A DNA stretch of 31,602 nucleotides from the IMG/VR virus record IMGVR_UViG_3300046792_000333, positions 1 to 31,602 of that record; one strand, 5' to 3'. This DNA is from a virus. Shown here piece after piece: positions 24,505-31,602 of this stretch. Both the position numbers and the translations under genes were made by a program. How positions within the stretch are numbered: position 1 is the first letter of the stretch; the number at the start of each line of letters is the position of its first letter. Below the pieces are notes generated by a model. It was not told where the DNA came from, searched no databases, and worked only from the letters and a program-made list of their open reading frames with translations.

Positions 24505-25042
24505 TTCTTGCTCCCTTCACTGCCGGATGCCGTCCGGCGGCGGTTGCCCATTGGGCAGCGCGTAAGGCAACGACCCGAAGGTCGTTGCCCCACGCAACCG
24601 AATGGGTGAAGAGAGAGCATTCACTATTGAGATGTCAAGAATCGTGGGAATTCACCGCCCCGCAGGTCTGGCACTGCCAGTGCTTGTCTCCCATGGCGCT
24701 TGGAAAGCCGTCCGCGCGTTGCCCTGCCCCCTCCCTGGTGGCAGACCATAGGACCCTGTCTCTCCCGCCGGATTGCCTGCCTGGTGCCCCCTGGTGCCCC
24801 CTGGTGCGCCTGATGGCGTCCCTGGTGACTCCCTGGGTGGCCCGTTGGGCAGGTACTGCCGTGCGGGGTCGGTGCGCGTGCCAGCGAAGCGCGTATGTCC
24901 TCGCATGTGGCGCGTACCGGGGTCGGTGTCCAGTTGTGAATCTTCGAGTCCGCAACTCCCGCCCGGTCTCCCGGATGGGGGTGGAACACCCCCATCCTAC
25001 CACCCGTTCCAAATCTGGCCCGAAAATGTGCCAAGACACGCT
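24505..25042 (-). other. long structured leader of the leftward cassette
   Basis: About 540 bases without a well-supported gene. It contains module L: stems GCCGGA/TCCGGC (24522-24538), TGCCCA/TGGGCA (24545-24557) and GGCAACGACC-CGAA-GGTCGTTGCC (24566-24589), plus GAAGGGAGC at 24518-24510. Further upstream are tandem CCTGGTGCCC-type units at 24779-24804 and a perfect hairpin GGATGGGGGTG/CACCCCCATCC (24973-24997). A 19-codon minus frame at 24635-24694 (MGDKHWQCQTCGAVNSHDS) has a CxxC knuckle, but its start lacks the 9-mer; it may be a tiny gene or remnant. Confidence 0.5.
24635..24694 (-). CDS. possible 19-residue zinc-knuckle peptide or gene remnant
   Basis: MGDKHWQCQTCGAVNSHDS followed by a stop. 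The 'HWqC.tCG..Ns' pattern looks like the start of a zinc ribbon truncated after the first knuckle. The upstream frame stays open but is low-complexity. There is no GAAGGGAGC before the ATG. Listed because the pattern is protein-like; it may not be expressed. Confidence 0.25.
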   Translation of the reverse strand: MGDKHWQCQTCGAVNSHDS

Positions 25043-25070
25043 TATTTACAAGGGAAACTCGATTTGACAA
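25043..25070 (-). promoter_or_regulatory. candidate promoter of the leftward cassette
   Basis: On the minus strand TTGTCA (25070-25065) is followed, after 16 bases, by TAAATA (25048-25043) in a locally AT-rich stretch. Transcription would begin near 25036 and run into the long leader. The consensus fit is moderate. AATCG-containing repeats lie immediately upstream (25078-25130). Confidence 0.45.
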
Positions 25071-25077
25071 GGTCCTG

Positions 25078-25131
25078 AAAATCGACCCCAAATCGGGCCG
25101 AAATCGACCCCGAAATCAACACAATCGAACA
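25078..25131. repeat. AAATCG-type repeats upstream of the cassette promoter
   Basis: AAAATCGACCCCAAATCGGG and GAAATCGACCCCGAAATCAA are near-identical tandem units, followed by AATCGAAC. They lie directly upstream of the candidate -35 of the leftward promoter and about 100 bases upstream of the rightward start at 25199, so an activator or repressor bound here could act on both. Confidence 0.45.
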
Positions 25132-25198
25132 GAGTTTCGAGCGAAAATGGCCTCTGCCCACGTTGCGTTTTCGCCGGCTCGTTGCGGGAGGCAACTAG

Positions 25199-26023
25199 AT
25201 GGCCGAGGCGGATGACGCATGGTCGGAAATCCCGCAGTACGGCCATGGCGTGCTTCCCGGCTGGGAGCCGTATGAGGGTGAGGATCGGCCGCTCGACGAT
25301 GGCGGCGTCTGGCTGGACAGCGGACGGCTGTGTGAGTGGGTGCGCGAACGCAGCCCGAAGGTGATGCTCGGGTTCTCCACGGGCAAGGACAGCATCGCCG
25401 CGTGGTTCCGCCTGCGGGAGTACTGGTCCGCCGACGACATCTACCCGTACTTCCTCTACCTCGCGCCGCGCATGCCGATGATCGAGCGCAGCCTGACCTA
25501 CTACGAAGACGTGCTGGGCACGGACATCTGGCGGATGCCGAACCGCTCGGTGTACCGGTTCCTCAATGATGCGGTCGCCCAGACGCCGGCCAACCTGCCG
25601 GTGATCATCGGGGCGCAACTGCCGGACATGTCCTACCCCGACATCTACGACTGGCTGGCCGTGGACATGGGCATCGCGGACGAGCACCCCTGGGTCGCGC
25701 ATGGGGTCCGATCGGCGGACTCCCCGATGCGTCGGATGCTGCTGAAGAAGCACGGTCCGTGGCGGCCGAACGAGCGGGCGTTCTACCCGATCCATGACTA
25801 CTACGTCGCGGACATCCGCCGGGTGCTGACCGAGACCGGGGTCAAGTTGCCGGTGGACTACCGCCTGTTCGGCCGGTCGTTTGACGGTCTGGATCACCGG
25901 TTCGCGGCACCGTTGCGCGAGAACTTCCCGGAGGACTTCGAGGCGCTCCGTGCGCTGTACCCGCTGATGATCCTCGATTCCTGGCGACGAGGGGACGGAC
26001 CAGACCCGCATGACTTCCAGTGA
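25199..26023 (+). CDS. PP-loop PAPS-reductase-like protein
   Basis: A 274-residue protein of the phosphoadenosine-phosphosulfate reductase/ATP-pyrophosphatase superfamily. The PP-loop is clear: VMLGFSTGKDSIAAWFRL with Ser60-x-Gly62-Lys63-Asp64-Ser65. A strand-helix unit follows (YPYFLYLAPRMPMIERSLTY), then GTDIWRMPNRSVYRFLNDAV and HGVRSADSPMRR. The usual C-terminal ECGLH-type cysteine of assimilatory reductases is absent, so sulfate reduction is unlikely. Phage members are suspected to adenylate or modify nucleic acids, comparable to DndC, but this is not shown. GGGAGG lies upstream of the ATG. Confidence 0.75.
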   Translation: MAEADDAWSEIPQYGHGVLPGWEPYEGEDRPLDDGGVWLDSGRLCEWVRERSPKVMLGFSTGKDSIAAWFRLREYWSADDIYPYFLYLAPRMPMIERSLTYYEDVLGTDIWRMPNRSVYRFLNDAVAQTPANLPVIIGAQLPDMSYPDIYDWLAVDMGIADEHPWVAHGVRSADSPMRRMLLKKHGPWRPNERAFYPIHDYYVADIRRVLTETGVKLPVDYRLFGRSFDGLDHRFAAPLRENFPEDFEALRALYPLMILDSWRRGDGPDPHDFQ

Positions 26024-26486
26024 CGACGACTTCCTCGCCACGGGCTACGACCCGTCCGAGGTGATCGGCTATGACGACCGCCACGAGGCTTCCAGCCTGG
26101 GTGAGGCCGTGCCGAAGGTGACCGCAGGCATCTACCGCGAGGACCGCACCGGCAACCTGGCCGACGTTGCCGAGGAGGAACTGGACGCGGTCGCCCAGGG
26201 CTTCCGCGACCGCAAGGACCGCGAGGCCGAACGGTACGAACTGGCCACGAACTCCGACTACTGGCTCTGCCTGTGCTTCGCCACCCAGGCGCAGCGCGAC
26301 GCGTTCCTGGCGGAGACCGGGTGGCGCGATCTGGGCTACCGCTATCTCGACGGTCGCGCACTGGCTAACCGGATGGGTGTCGACCTGCCGCCCGACCCGG
26401 ACTGGCCGAACAGTAAGCGGGACACGTCATGGGATGGCTTCGCCATGACGGTCGAGGACAACCGAGCGGTCGAGAGGAGGGAGTGA
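26010..26486 (+). CDS. protein of unknown function next to the PP-loop gene
   Basis: A 158-residue protein starting MTSSDDDFLATGYDPSEVIG and overlapping the previous gene by 14 bases, so the pair is co-translated. An acidic N-terminus leads to a helical EEELDAVAQGFRDRKDREAE and then NSDYWLCLCFATQAQRDAFL, AETGWRDLGYRYLDGRALAN and RMGVDLPPDPDWPN. The latter segment is frequent in actinophage proteins encoded near terminase, with unknown function. Coupling to the PP-loop gene suggests a shared pathway. Confidence 0.6.
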   Translation: MTSSDDDFLATGYDPSEVIGYDDRHEASSLGEAVPKVTAGIYREDRTGNLADVAEEELDAVAQGFRDRKDREAERYELATNSDYWLCLCFATQAQRDAFLAETGWRDLGYRYLDGRALANRMGVDLPPDPDWPNSKRDTSWDGFAMTVEDNRAVERRE

Positions 26487-26488
26487 CC

Positions 26489-26707
26489 ATGGCAACACAG
26501 GTGGCACGCGGTGCGGGCGGCAAGGAACTGACCCCCGCGCAGAAGCGAGCGCTGATGAACCGCTACAACAAGCAGTTCGGCACGAACATCACCAACATGG
26601 GCCAGCTGGACGCGGCGATCAGGTCGGTGCGTGATGAGGGCCAGTTCACGGGACCACAGCGTCGGACGATCACGTCAATCCGGAACTCGTTCACCGGTTC
26701 CAGCTAG
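26489..26707 (+). CDS. small helical protein of unknown function
   Basis: A 72-residue protein with GAGGAGGGAG upstream of the ATG: MATQVARGAGGKELTPAQKR, ALMNRYNKQFGTNITNMGQL, DAAIRSVRDEGQFTGPQRRT, ITSIRNSFTGSS. Two helices separated by a polar turn. It begins three bases after the preceding stop. No family recognised. Confidence 0.55.
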   Translation: MATQVARGAGGKELTPAQKRALMNRYNKQFGTNITNMGQLDAAIRSVRDEGQFTGPQRRTITSIRNSFTGSS

Positions 26708-26842
26708 AGACGTCGCCCCCGCCCCGGCACCGACATGCCTGCGGGTGGGCGCGGCCAGGGAGGGCGACCCCGGTCCACGATCCCCCAGGTCGGGACCGGG
26801 GTGGTCCATTTGCTTCAAGCAACCATTTAGAGAGGAGGGTTC
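26708..26842. other. gap upstream of terminase: hairpin, palindrome and possible cos region
   Basis: A 135-base GC-rich gap. ACCCCGGTCC (26767-26776) pairs perfectly with GGACCGGGGT (26793-26802). The fully symmetric TTGCTTCAAGCAA (26810-26822) is a variant of the dispersed palindrome. AGAGAGGAGGG precedes the terminase ATG. Phages with this gene order usually have cos or pac here, but no cleavage site can be read from sequence. Confidence 0.45.
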
Positions 26843-27328
26843 ATGGGCGCGAGGGGACCGAAGCGTGACCCGAAGGCCCTGACCCTGTTGAAGGGCGTCA
26901 CGGACAAGCGCCAGCTGAACCTGGACGAGCCCGACGTGCCCGAGGTGCCGGTGACGCTGCCCGACTGGGTCGAGGGCGACGACGAATGGGTGTCGCGCTG
27001 GCAGACCGTGTTCGCCGATGCGATCGGTCAGTGGCCGTGGGTCCGCAAGGCCGACGAACGGATGCTGTGGCAGTACTGCACCGCCGTGGTCGACTGCGAG
27101 CGACTCGGGCGAGCCCTCCTGAAGAGCCCGCTGCTGGAGCGTGACCCGGCCAACGGCGGCCCGAAGGCGTTGACGGTACGCCGGGAGTGGAACGCCGCGA
27201 TCAAGACCGCCCTGAGCCTGGCCCAGCAGTTCGGCGGCACCTCGTCGTCGCGGACGTCGCTGAAGACGACCATGCTGGCCGATGACGGTCTCGGGGCCGA
27301 GGCTGGCGCGGATGGCCTCTTCGGCTGA
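26843..27328 (+). CDS. terS: terminase small subunit, P27-like
   Basis: A 161-residue DNA-recognition subunit of the packaging motor. The start MGARGPKRDPKALTLLKGVT and KRQLNLDEPDVPEVPV matches the P27-type opening ('G.rGPkp.p..l..l.G...kr.ln..eP'). Helical middle region VSRWQTVFADAIGQWPWVRK and MLWQYCTAVVDCERLGRALL. The C-terminus SLAQQFGGTSSSRTSLKTTM is also typical. GAGAGGAGGGTTC precedes the ATG. It overlaps the large subunit. Confidence 0.85.
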   Translation: MGARGPKRDPKALTLLKGVTDKRQLNLDEPDVPEVPVTLPDWVEGDDEWVSRWQTVFADAIGQWPWVRKADERMLWQYCTAVVDCERLGRALLKSPLLERDPANGGPKALTVRREWNAAIKTALSLAQQFGGTSSSRTSLKTTMLADDGLGAEAGADGLFG

Positions 27329-29006
27329 GCCGGTCTGCCACGAAACCTGGACCGACGCTCAGCACCGCAAGTGGGCGAGGCTGCCACTGTGCGAGATGAC
27401 CGGGGAGCACCGTTGCGAGCCCCGCGCGCTGCACGCCGTGCTGTGGTTCAACACCGCACTCGTGCATACCAAGGCGCGCTGGGCTCGCAAGCCTTTCATC
27501 CTGGCCGACTGGCAGCGCGACCAGATCATCGAGCCGCTGTTCGGCAACGTCCGCTACCACCCCGAGGCCGGCACCTACGCCCGCCGGTACACGATGGGCT
27601 GGATCGAACTGGGCCGCAAGAACGGCAAGTCCGAGTTGCTCGCCGGGATCGCGCTGTACCTGCTGATGATGGACGGCGAGGAGGGCGCGGAAATCTACGG
27701 CGCGGCCCGTGACCGCGACCAGGCCCGGATCGTGTGGGATGTCGCGGACCGGATGTGCGCCTTGTCGCCGGTGATCCAGCGCAACGCCGCCCGGCTGGGG
27801 CTGCGGACGCTGGCCTCCACCAAGCGGATCGTCTGCTCGAGCACCGGGTCGTTCTACACCACCGTGGCCCGTGACGCGCTGGGCAACCTGGGCCAGAACC
27901 CGCACGGCATCTTGTTCGATGAGATCATCGCCCAGCCTGACGGGCGGTTGTGGAACTCGATGCGGACCGCGATGGGTGCCCGGACCCAGCCGTTGATGCT
28001 GGCGGCAACCACCGCAGGCGATGACATGTCGTCGTTCGCGGCGGCCGAGCACAGCGAGAACATCAAGATCGTTGACGAGCCCGACCGGGCGCGGCACCGC
28101 TTCGTCTACATCCGCAACCTGCCGATGGAAGCCGACCCGTGGGACGAGTCGCTGTGGCCGCAGGCCAACCCGGCACTCGGTGACTTCTTGTCGATCGATG
28201 CGCTCCGCGAGGAGGCCGCCGAGGCGCGCAACGACCCCACCAAGGAGAACGCGTTCCGCCAGTTCCGGTTGAACCAGTGGGTCAAGCAGTCGACCCGCTG
28301 GATGCCGATGCACCACTACGCCGAATGCACCGGCGACATCTGGCTCGACCCCGACTACGGCATCGAGGCGCTGACCGGCCAGGCGTGCTGGGTGGGCCTG
28401 GACCTGTCGGCCCGCCACGACCTGACCAGCTGCGCGGCGTACTTCCCCGAGACCGGCGACATGGTCTGGCGGCATTGGCTGCCAGAAGACTCGCTGTCCA
28501 GCATCGACGAGGCCAGCAACGGGCAGGCGTCGGTGTGGGTGAAGGGCAAGTGGCTGACCCTGCTCGACGGCGCGGTGATCGACTTCAAGGTGCTGTGCGC
28601 CGACATCGCCACCTGGTTGTCGCAGTTCCGGCCGCGCGAGATCACCTATGACAAGTGGTCGGGTGAGTACGTCCGCCAAGAGTTGTCCGGCCTGATGGGC
28701 AAGGTCCCGATGGTGGCCAACGAGCCGTCGTTCCTGGGGATGACCGGGCCGATGAACGCGCTGATGTCCGCGACCGTCGACAAGTCCTGGAGCCATCACG
28801 CCAACCCGGTGGCCGCCTGGTGCTTCGACAACGTCGAGGTCAAGCGCGGCGTCGACAACCCCGACCTGCTGAAGCCGGTCAAGCCCGCCCGCAACACCGG
28901 CGGCAAACGCATCGACGCAGTGATCCCGGCCGCGCTCGCGGTCGGCGCATACACCACCCGAGGCCAGCTGCAACGCAAGCCACGACGCGGCTACGGATTC
29001 AAGTGA
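27312..29006 (+). CDS. terL: terminase large subunit
   Basis: A 564-residue packaging ATPase/nuclease from the ATG at 27312 (an ATG at 27282 would add ten residues). The ATPase shows Walker A IELGRKNGKSELL at about residues 98-110 and Walker B GILFDEII with Asp203-Glu204. The coupling motif LMLAATTAG follows. The C-terminal RNase H-like nuclease opens with ACWVGLDLSARHDLTSCAAY, carrying the metal-binding Asp near residue 364. The last region has NTGGKRIDAVIPAALAVGAY, the usual closing helix. It fits the Terminase_1 group in domain order and size. Confidence 0.93.
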   Translation: MASSAEPVCHETWTDAQHRKWARLPLCEMTGEHRCEPRALHAVLWFNTALVHTKARWARKPFILADWQRDQIIEPLFGNVRYHPEAGTYARRYTMGWIELGRKNGKSELLAGIALYLLMMDGEEGAEIYGAARDRDQARIVWDVADRMCALSPVIQRNAARLGLRTLASTKRIVCSSTGSFYTTVARDALGNLGQNPHGILFDEIIAQPDGRLWNSMRTAMGARTQPLMLAATTAGDDMSSFAAAEHSENIKIVDEPDRARHRFVYIRNLPMEADPWDESLWPQANPALGDFLSIDALREEAAEARNDPTKENAFRQFRLNQWVKQSTRWMPMHHYAECTGDIWLDPDYGIEALTGQACWVGLDLSARHDLTSCAAYFPETGDMVWRHWLPEDSLSSIDEASNGQASVWVKGKWLTLLDGAVIDFKVLCADIATWLSQFRPREITYDKWSGEYVRQELSGLMGKVPMVANEPSFLGMTGPMNALMSATVDKSWSHHANPVAAWCFDNVEVKRGVDNPDLLKPVKPARNTGGKRIDAVIPAALAVGAYTTRGQLQRKPRRGYGFK

Positions 29007-29111
29007 CACCGATGTGCCATGGCGAATCTGGGGGGTAATCGCCGGTTCCGCACTTAGAAGCCAGGCGCGGCCTGCCTACAACCACGATCTGTCCCAAGTA
29101 GGAGGTGAGCG

Positions 29112-30608
29112 ATGACCCAGGCACCCTCGGAGTCCCAGCCGCTGGACGATGAACAGGCTGCGGCGCTCGCCAAGGTGATGGCGCGGGAACTGCAAGACAT
29201 CCGGCCCCAGTTGCAGGTCTACGACGACTACTACGCGGGCATCCAGGCGCTGCCGAAGGAGCCGCGCCGGTTGACGCAGAAACACAAGGATCTGCTCGAC
29301 ATGTCGGTGTCGAACTGGATGCGCCTCGTGGTCGATGTCGTCAATGAGCGGCTGGTGGTCGGCGGCATCAAATCCAGCACCGATGACGACCTGGACGACA
29401 CCTGCTGGGGCTACTGGCAAGACAACAACATGGACTTCGGGCAGGGCGCGATCCACCAGGCCGCGCTCAAGTACGGCTTCACCTACGCCTCGGTCTGGCC
29501 GCGCGACGGCGGGCTGAGTCCCCGGATCACCGGCGAGTCCCCGCTCCAGGTTCACTGCCGCCACCATGAGGTCACCGGCGAGATCACGGTCGGGGTCAAG
29601 GTGTGGGAGTCGATGACCGAGCCGCGCCAGCTGTTCGTCACCCTCTACACCCCGCAGGGCGTTCACCGGTTCGTGTCGGCGCAGAACCTGGAGGCGATCA
29701 CCCGCTACGAGCCCCGCGCCCCGATGACCGTCGACCTGGCCCAGGTGGACCTGGTGCCGCGTCAGCAAGACGACGACGGCGGGTCGTTCCTGCCGAACCC
29801 GCTCGGCAAGGTGCCGTTCGTCTGGTTCCCGACCCAGCCGGACCTGCTCGGCGGGGTCAGCTCCGAGATCGAGGGCGTCATCCCGATCCAGGACCGGATC
29901 AACCGCACCACGTTCCACCGGCTGCTGACCCAGGAGTTCCACGCGTTCCCGCAGCGCTGGGTCACCGGCATCGATGTGGACACCGACGAAGAGGGCAACC
30001 CGATCTCCCCGTTCGACTCCGAGGTGGACCGGCTGTGGACGGCGCTGGATTCGGAAACCCAGTTCGGGCAGTTCCCGGCCGCGACCCCCGAGGGGTTCCT
30101 GTCGGCCAACGAGCACGACATCCAGGCGCTGGCCACCCAGTCGCGCACCCCGCCGCACTACCTGACGTCGGGGATGGGCACGTTCCCGTCCGGTGAGTCG
30201 GTGCGGGCCACCGAGTATGGGCTGAGCCGCAAGGTGTCGAACCGGCAGCTGACCTACGGCGAGGCGTGGGCCGACACGATCCGGCTCGCGGCGCTGGCCG
30301 CAGGCAACCAGGCGCTGGCCCAGGACATGAAGATCAAGGTGCTGTGGGAAGACGTCGAGGCCCGCAGCGAGGGCGAGATCGTGGATGCCCTGCTGAAGAT
30401 GTCCACCCTGGGTGTGCCACGCAAGGTGCTGTGGGAAAAGTGGGGTGCCAGCCCGACCGAGGCGACCCGCTGGGAGGACATGGTCGGCCAGGAGGTCGCC
30501 ACCGAAGCCGGGCTGGGTCTCGCGGTCGGCCAGGGCACCCGCACGGTCCCCGTCAACGGTGTCAGCCCACAGGTGGCCGAGGCCGCGTCGAGGCCGGCGG
30601 TTGAGTGA
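29112..30608 (+). CDS. portal protein, SPP1 gp6-like
   Basis: A 498-residue portal that forms the dodecameric DNA entry channel of the capsid vertex. It starts MTQAPSESQPLDDEQAAALA with AGGAGGTGAGCG upstream. Family features are the LQVYDDYYAGIQALPKEP opening with NWMRLVVDVVNERLVVGG, the central PFVWFPTQPDLLGGVSSEIE and GVIPIQDRINRTTFHRLLTQ helix, and the late ATEYGLSRKVSNRQLTYGEA WADTIRLAAL stretch. It overlaps the next gene by GTGA. Confidence 0.9.
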   Translation: MTQAPSESQPLDDEQAAALAKVMARELQDIRPQLQVYDDYYAGIQALPKEPRRLTQKHKDLLDMSVSNWMRLVVDVVNERLVVGGIKSSTDDDLDDTCWGYWQDNNMDFGQGAIHQAALKYGFTYASVWPRDGGLSPRITGESPLQVHCRHHEVTGEITVGVKVWESMTEPRQLFVTLYTPQGVHRFVSAQNLEAITRYEPRAPMTVDLAQVDLVPRQQDDDGGSFLPNPLGKVPFVWFPTQPDLLGGVSSEIEGVIPIQDRINRTTFHRLLTQEFHAFPQRWVTGIDVDTDEEGNPISPFDSEVDRLWTALDSETQFGQFPAATPEGFLSANEHDIQALATQSRTPPHYLTSGMGTFPSGESVRATEYGLSRKVSNRQLTYGEAWADTIRLAALAAGNQALAQDMKIKVLWEDVEARSEGEIVDALLKMSTLGVPRKVLWEKWGASPTEATRWEDMVGQEVATEAGLGLAVGQGTRTVPVNGVSPQVAEAASRPAVE

Positions 30609-31345
30609 GCCAGACCGGGGACGCCTGGCGCAGGGTGATCCGCCGGGCGTCGGTGCTGACCACGGCGGTGCTCACCAGGGACTGGACCGCGCTGCGCCCC
30701 GACCGGGTGGTGACCGACTGGTTGTCCGGGGTCGGTGACCTGGCCCGCGCCGATGTGTCCGACACCGCGACCACGACCCGCACCAACACGATCCTGTGGT
30801 TCATCGACCTGATGCTCGAGGGCGGGTTCGGTGTCGACATGCGGGCCGCGGTGCTGCTGCACGACCGCCCCGACCTGGCGATGACGCTGTTCACCGCCGG
30901 ACCCGAGTACGCCGCGACGTTGATGTTGGACGGGATCGCCGAACGCGAGGCGATGCAGCGCGGCCTGAACCGGCTGGCGCTTGCGTCCAGCAACTACCTG
31001 GACTCGGTGTCGAAGGACGAACTCCAGCGGGTGATGGGCGACAACTACGTCACCTTGCAGGGCTACCGGCGGGAGGCGAAACCCGGCGCGTGCGGGTTCT
31101 GCCGCACCCTGGCCGCCCGCACCAACCCGGCGCTGACCGGCTCGGTCATCTTCAACGTCACCGAGCAGTGGGCCAAGCCGCACCCAGGCTGCAAGTGCGT
31201 GCTGCTCCCGCAGCCGATCTACAAGGTCCGCCGGACGCTGCGACCCGTCGAGTTGGCGCAGGTCCGGGAAGTGAAGCGCGAACTGATCGCTGAGCGCGAC
31301 GCCGCCCTGAAGGCGCTGCGCGAACGCCACCCAGTCGCCGCGTAA
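30605..31345 (+). CDS. head morphogenesis protein, MuF/VG15-like
   Basis: A 246-residue protein with a GTG start coupled to the portal stop. Its C-terminal half carries the minor head signature: GACGFCRTLAARTNPALTGS, VIFNVTEQWAKPHPGCKCVL. Cysteines in CGFC and HPGCKC are typical of MuF-type proteins, which are injected or aid capsid assembly. The N-terminal half is helical (AWRRVIRRASVLTTAVLTRD). No extra toxin or ADP-ribosyltransferase domain is present. Confidence 0.8.
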   Translation: MSQTGDAWRRVIRRASVLTTAVLTRDWTALRPDRVVTDWLSGVGDLARADVSDTATTTRTNTILWFIDLMLEGGFGVDMRAAVLLHDRPDLAMTLFTAGPEYAATLMLDGIAEREAMQRGLNRLALASSNYLDSVSKDELQRVMGDNYVTLQGYRREAKPGACGFCRTLAARTNPALTGSVIFNVTEQWAKPHPGCKCVLLPQPIYKVRRTLRPVELAQVREVKRELIAERDAALKALRERHPVAA

Positions 31346-31391
31346 GGAACCACCACGTCCCGCCGAGGGGCCATAGAGGGAAGGGCAGCCG

Positions 31392-31602
31392 ATGCCCGAA
31401 GCAACCGCATCATCCGAGCCCGCCGAGGGCGACACCACCACCACCACCACCACCAAGCCCGCACCCGCCGAGGGTCAGGCCACGCCGCCAGCAGAGCCGG
31501 TCGAGGACGACTTGACCAAGGCCAAGCGCCAGGCCCGTCACTGGGAGAACGAGGCGAAGAAGGCCGCGAAGCAGGCGGCGGCAACCAGCACGGAACTCGA
31601 AA
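31392..31602 (+). CDS. scaffolding-type protein, N-terminal part only
   Basis: The reading frame starts MPEATASSEPAEGDTTTTTT and runs past the window edge; 70 codons are visible. The N-terminus is disordered (Ala, Glu, Pro, Thr) with a (ACC)7 microsatellite at 31434-31454. It then becomes helical: LTKAKRQARHWENEAKKAAK. This composition and the place after the MuF-like gene are those of head scaffolds. GAGGGAAGGGCAGCCG lies upstream of the ATG. Confidence 0.7.
   Translation, partial: MPEATASSEPAEGDTTTTTTTKPAPAEGQATPPAEPVEDDLTKAKRQARHWENEAKKAAKQAAATSTELE

Noticed and set aside
31434-31454. (ACC)7 microsatellite
   Set aside because: It simply encodes a Thr run in the disordered N-terminus of the scaffold-type protein; slippage is possible but not noteworthy.
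1-31602. tRNA genes, CRISPR arrays and insertion sequences
   Set aside because: No cloverleaf with a TTC-containing T-arm, no regularly spaced repeat-spacer array, and no transposase or terminal repeats were found. The hairpin modules have unequal spacing and variable stems, unlike CRISPR.

Overview
This window comes from a temperate tailed phage (siphovirus type) of a high-GC actinobacterium. The evidence is uniformly GC-rich DNA with strong third-position GC, GTG/TTG starts, tightly ATGA-coupled genes, a DUF5047-type tail protein, an amidase endolysin, a large serine integrase, YqaJ/RecT recombination genes, and a terminase-portal-MuF-scaffold series. The host genus cannot be fixed from sequence; Streptomyces or a relative is a reasonable guess. 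The gene order is circularly permuted relative to a packaged genome. Tail and lysis genes open the window, and the head genes, which normally start the late operon, close it. An intact attP-like site next to int, with phage genes on both sides, suggests a free or excised phage and not an integrated prophage.

Layout. 1-3909 (+): end of the tail operon, three tandem paralogous tail genes, small zinc-ribbon and charged peptides, a holin-like protein and the amidase endolysin, closed by a strong hairpin. 3998-5784 (-): five overlapping small genes, including a protein joining an Lsr2-like N-terminus, an AT-hook and two C2H2 fingers. 5981-7468 (-): serine integrase with a candidate attP at 7476-7523. 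7579-9346 (-): immunity-type operon with an XRE regulator. 9347-9649: divergent switch region. 9650-18367 (+): early operon (excisionase-like HTH, YqaJ nuclease, RecT, replication-initiator-like protein followed by an iteron-like array, RusA, two XRE-derived genes, HNH), interrupted by a two-gene minus-strand insertion with a GIY-YIG/T5orf172 protein. 17538-18017 is a structured gene-free block. 18476-24504 (-): eighteen small genes of mostly unknown function read from a promoter near 25.05 kb. 25199-31602 (+): PP-loop PAPS-reductase-like gene, two small genes, then terminase small and large subunits, portal, MuF-like protein and the start of a scaffold gene.

Three regulatory layers stand out. 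(1) In the 18.4-24.6 kb cassette, most intergenic gaps contain the same module, read along the mRNA as stop codon, hairpin, second hairpin, the 9-mer GAAGGGAGC, then start codon. Stem sequences differ from gap to gap while pairing is kept. The arrangement recalls, but does not match in sequence, the start-associated sequences of cluster K mycobacteriophages. (2) A 13-bp palindrome, TTGCCYNNRGCAW, occurs at least 12 times, six of them between 17.57 and 18.07 kb and one at the promoter of the repressor operon, like a dispersed operator, stoperator or centromere set. (3) An 18-bp motif with two CTGGAC units occurs in the leader regions of two oppositely oriented operons.
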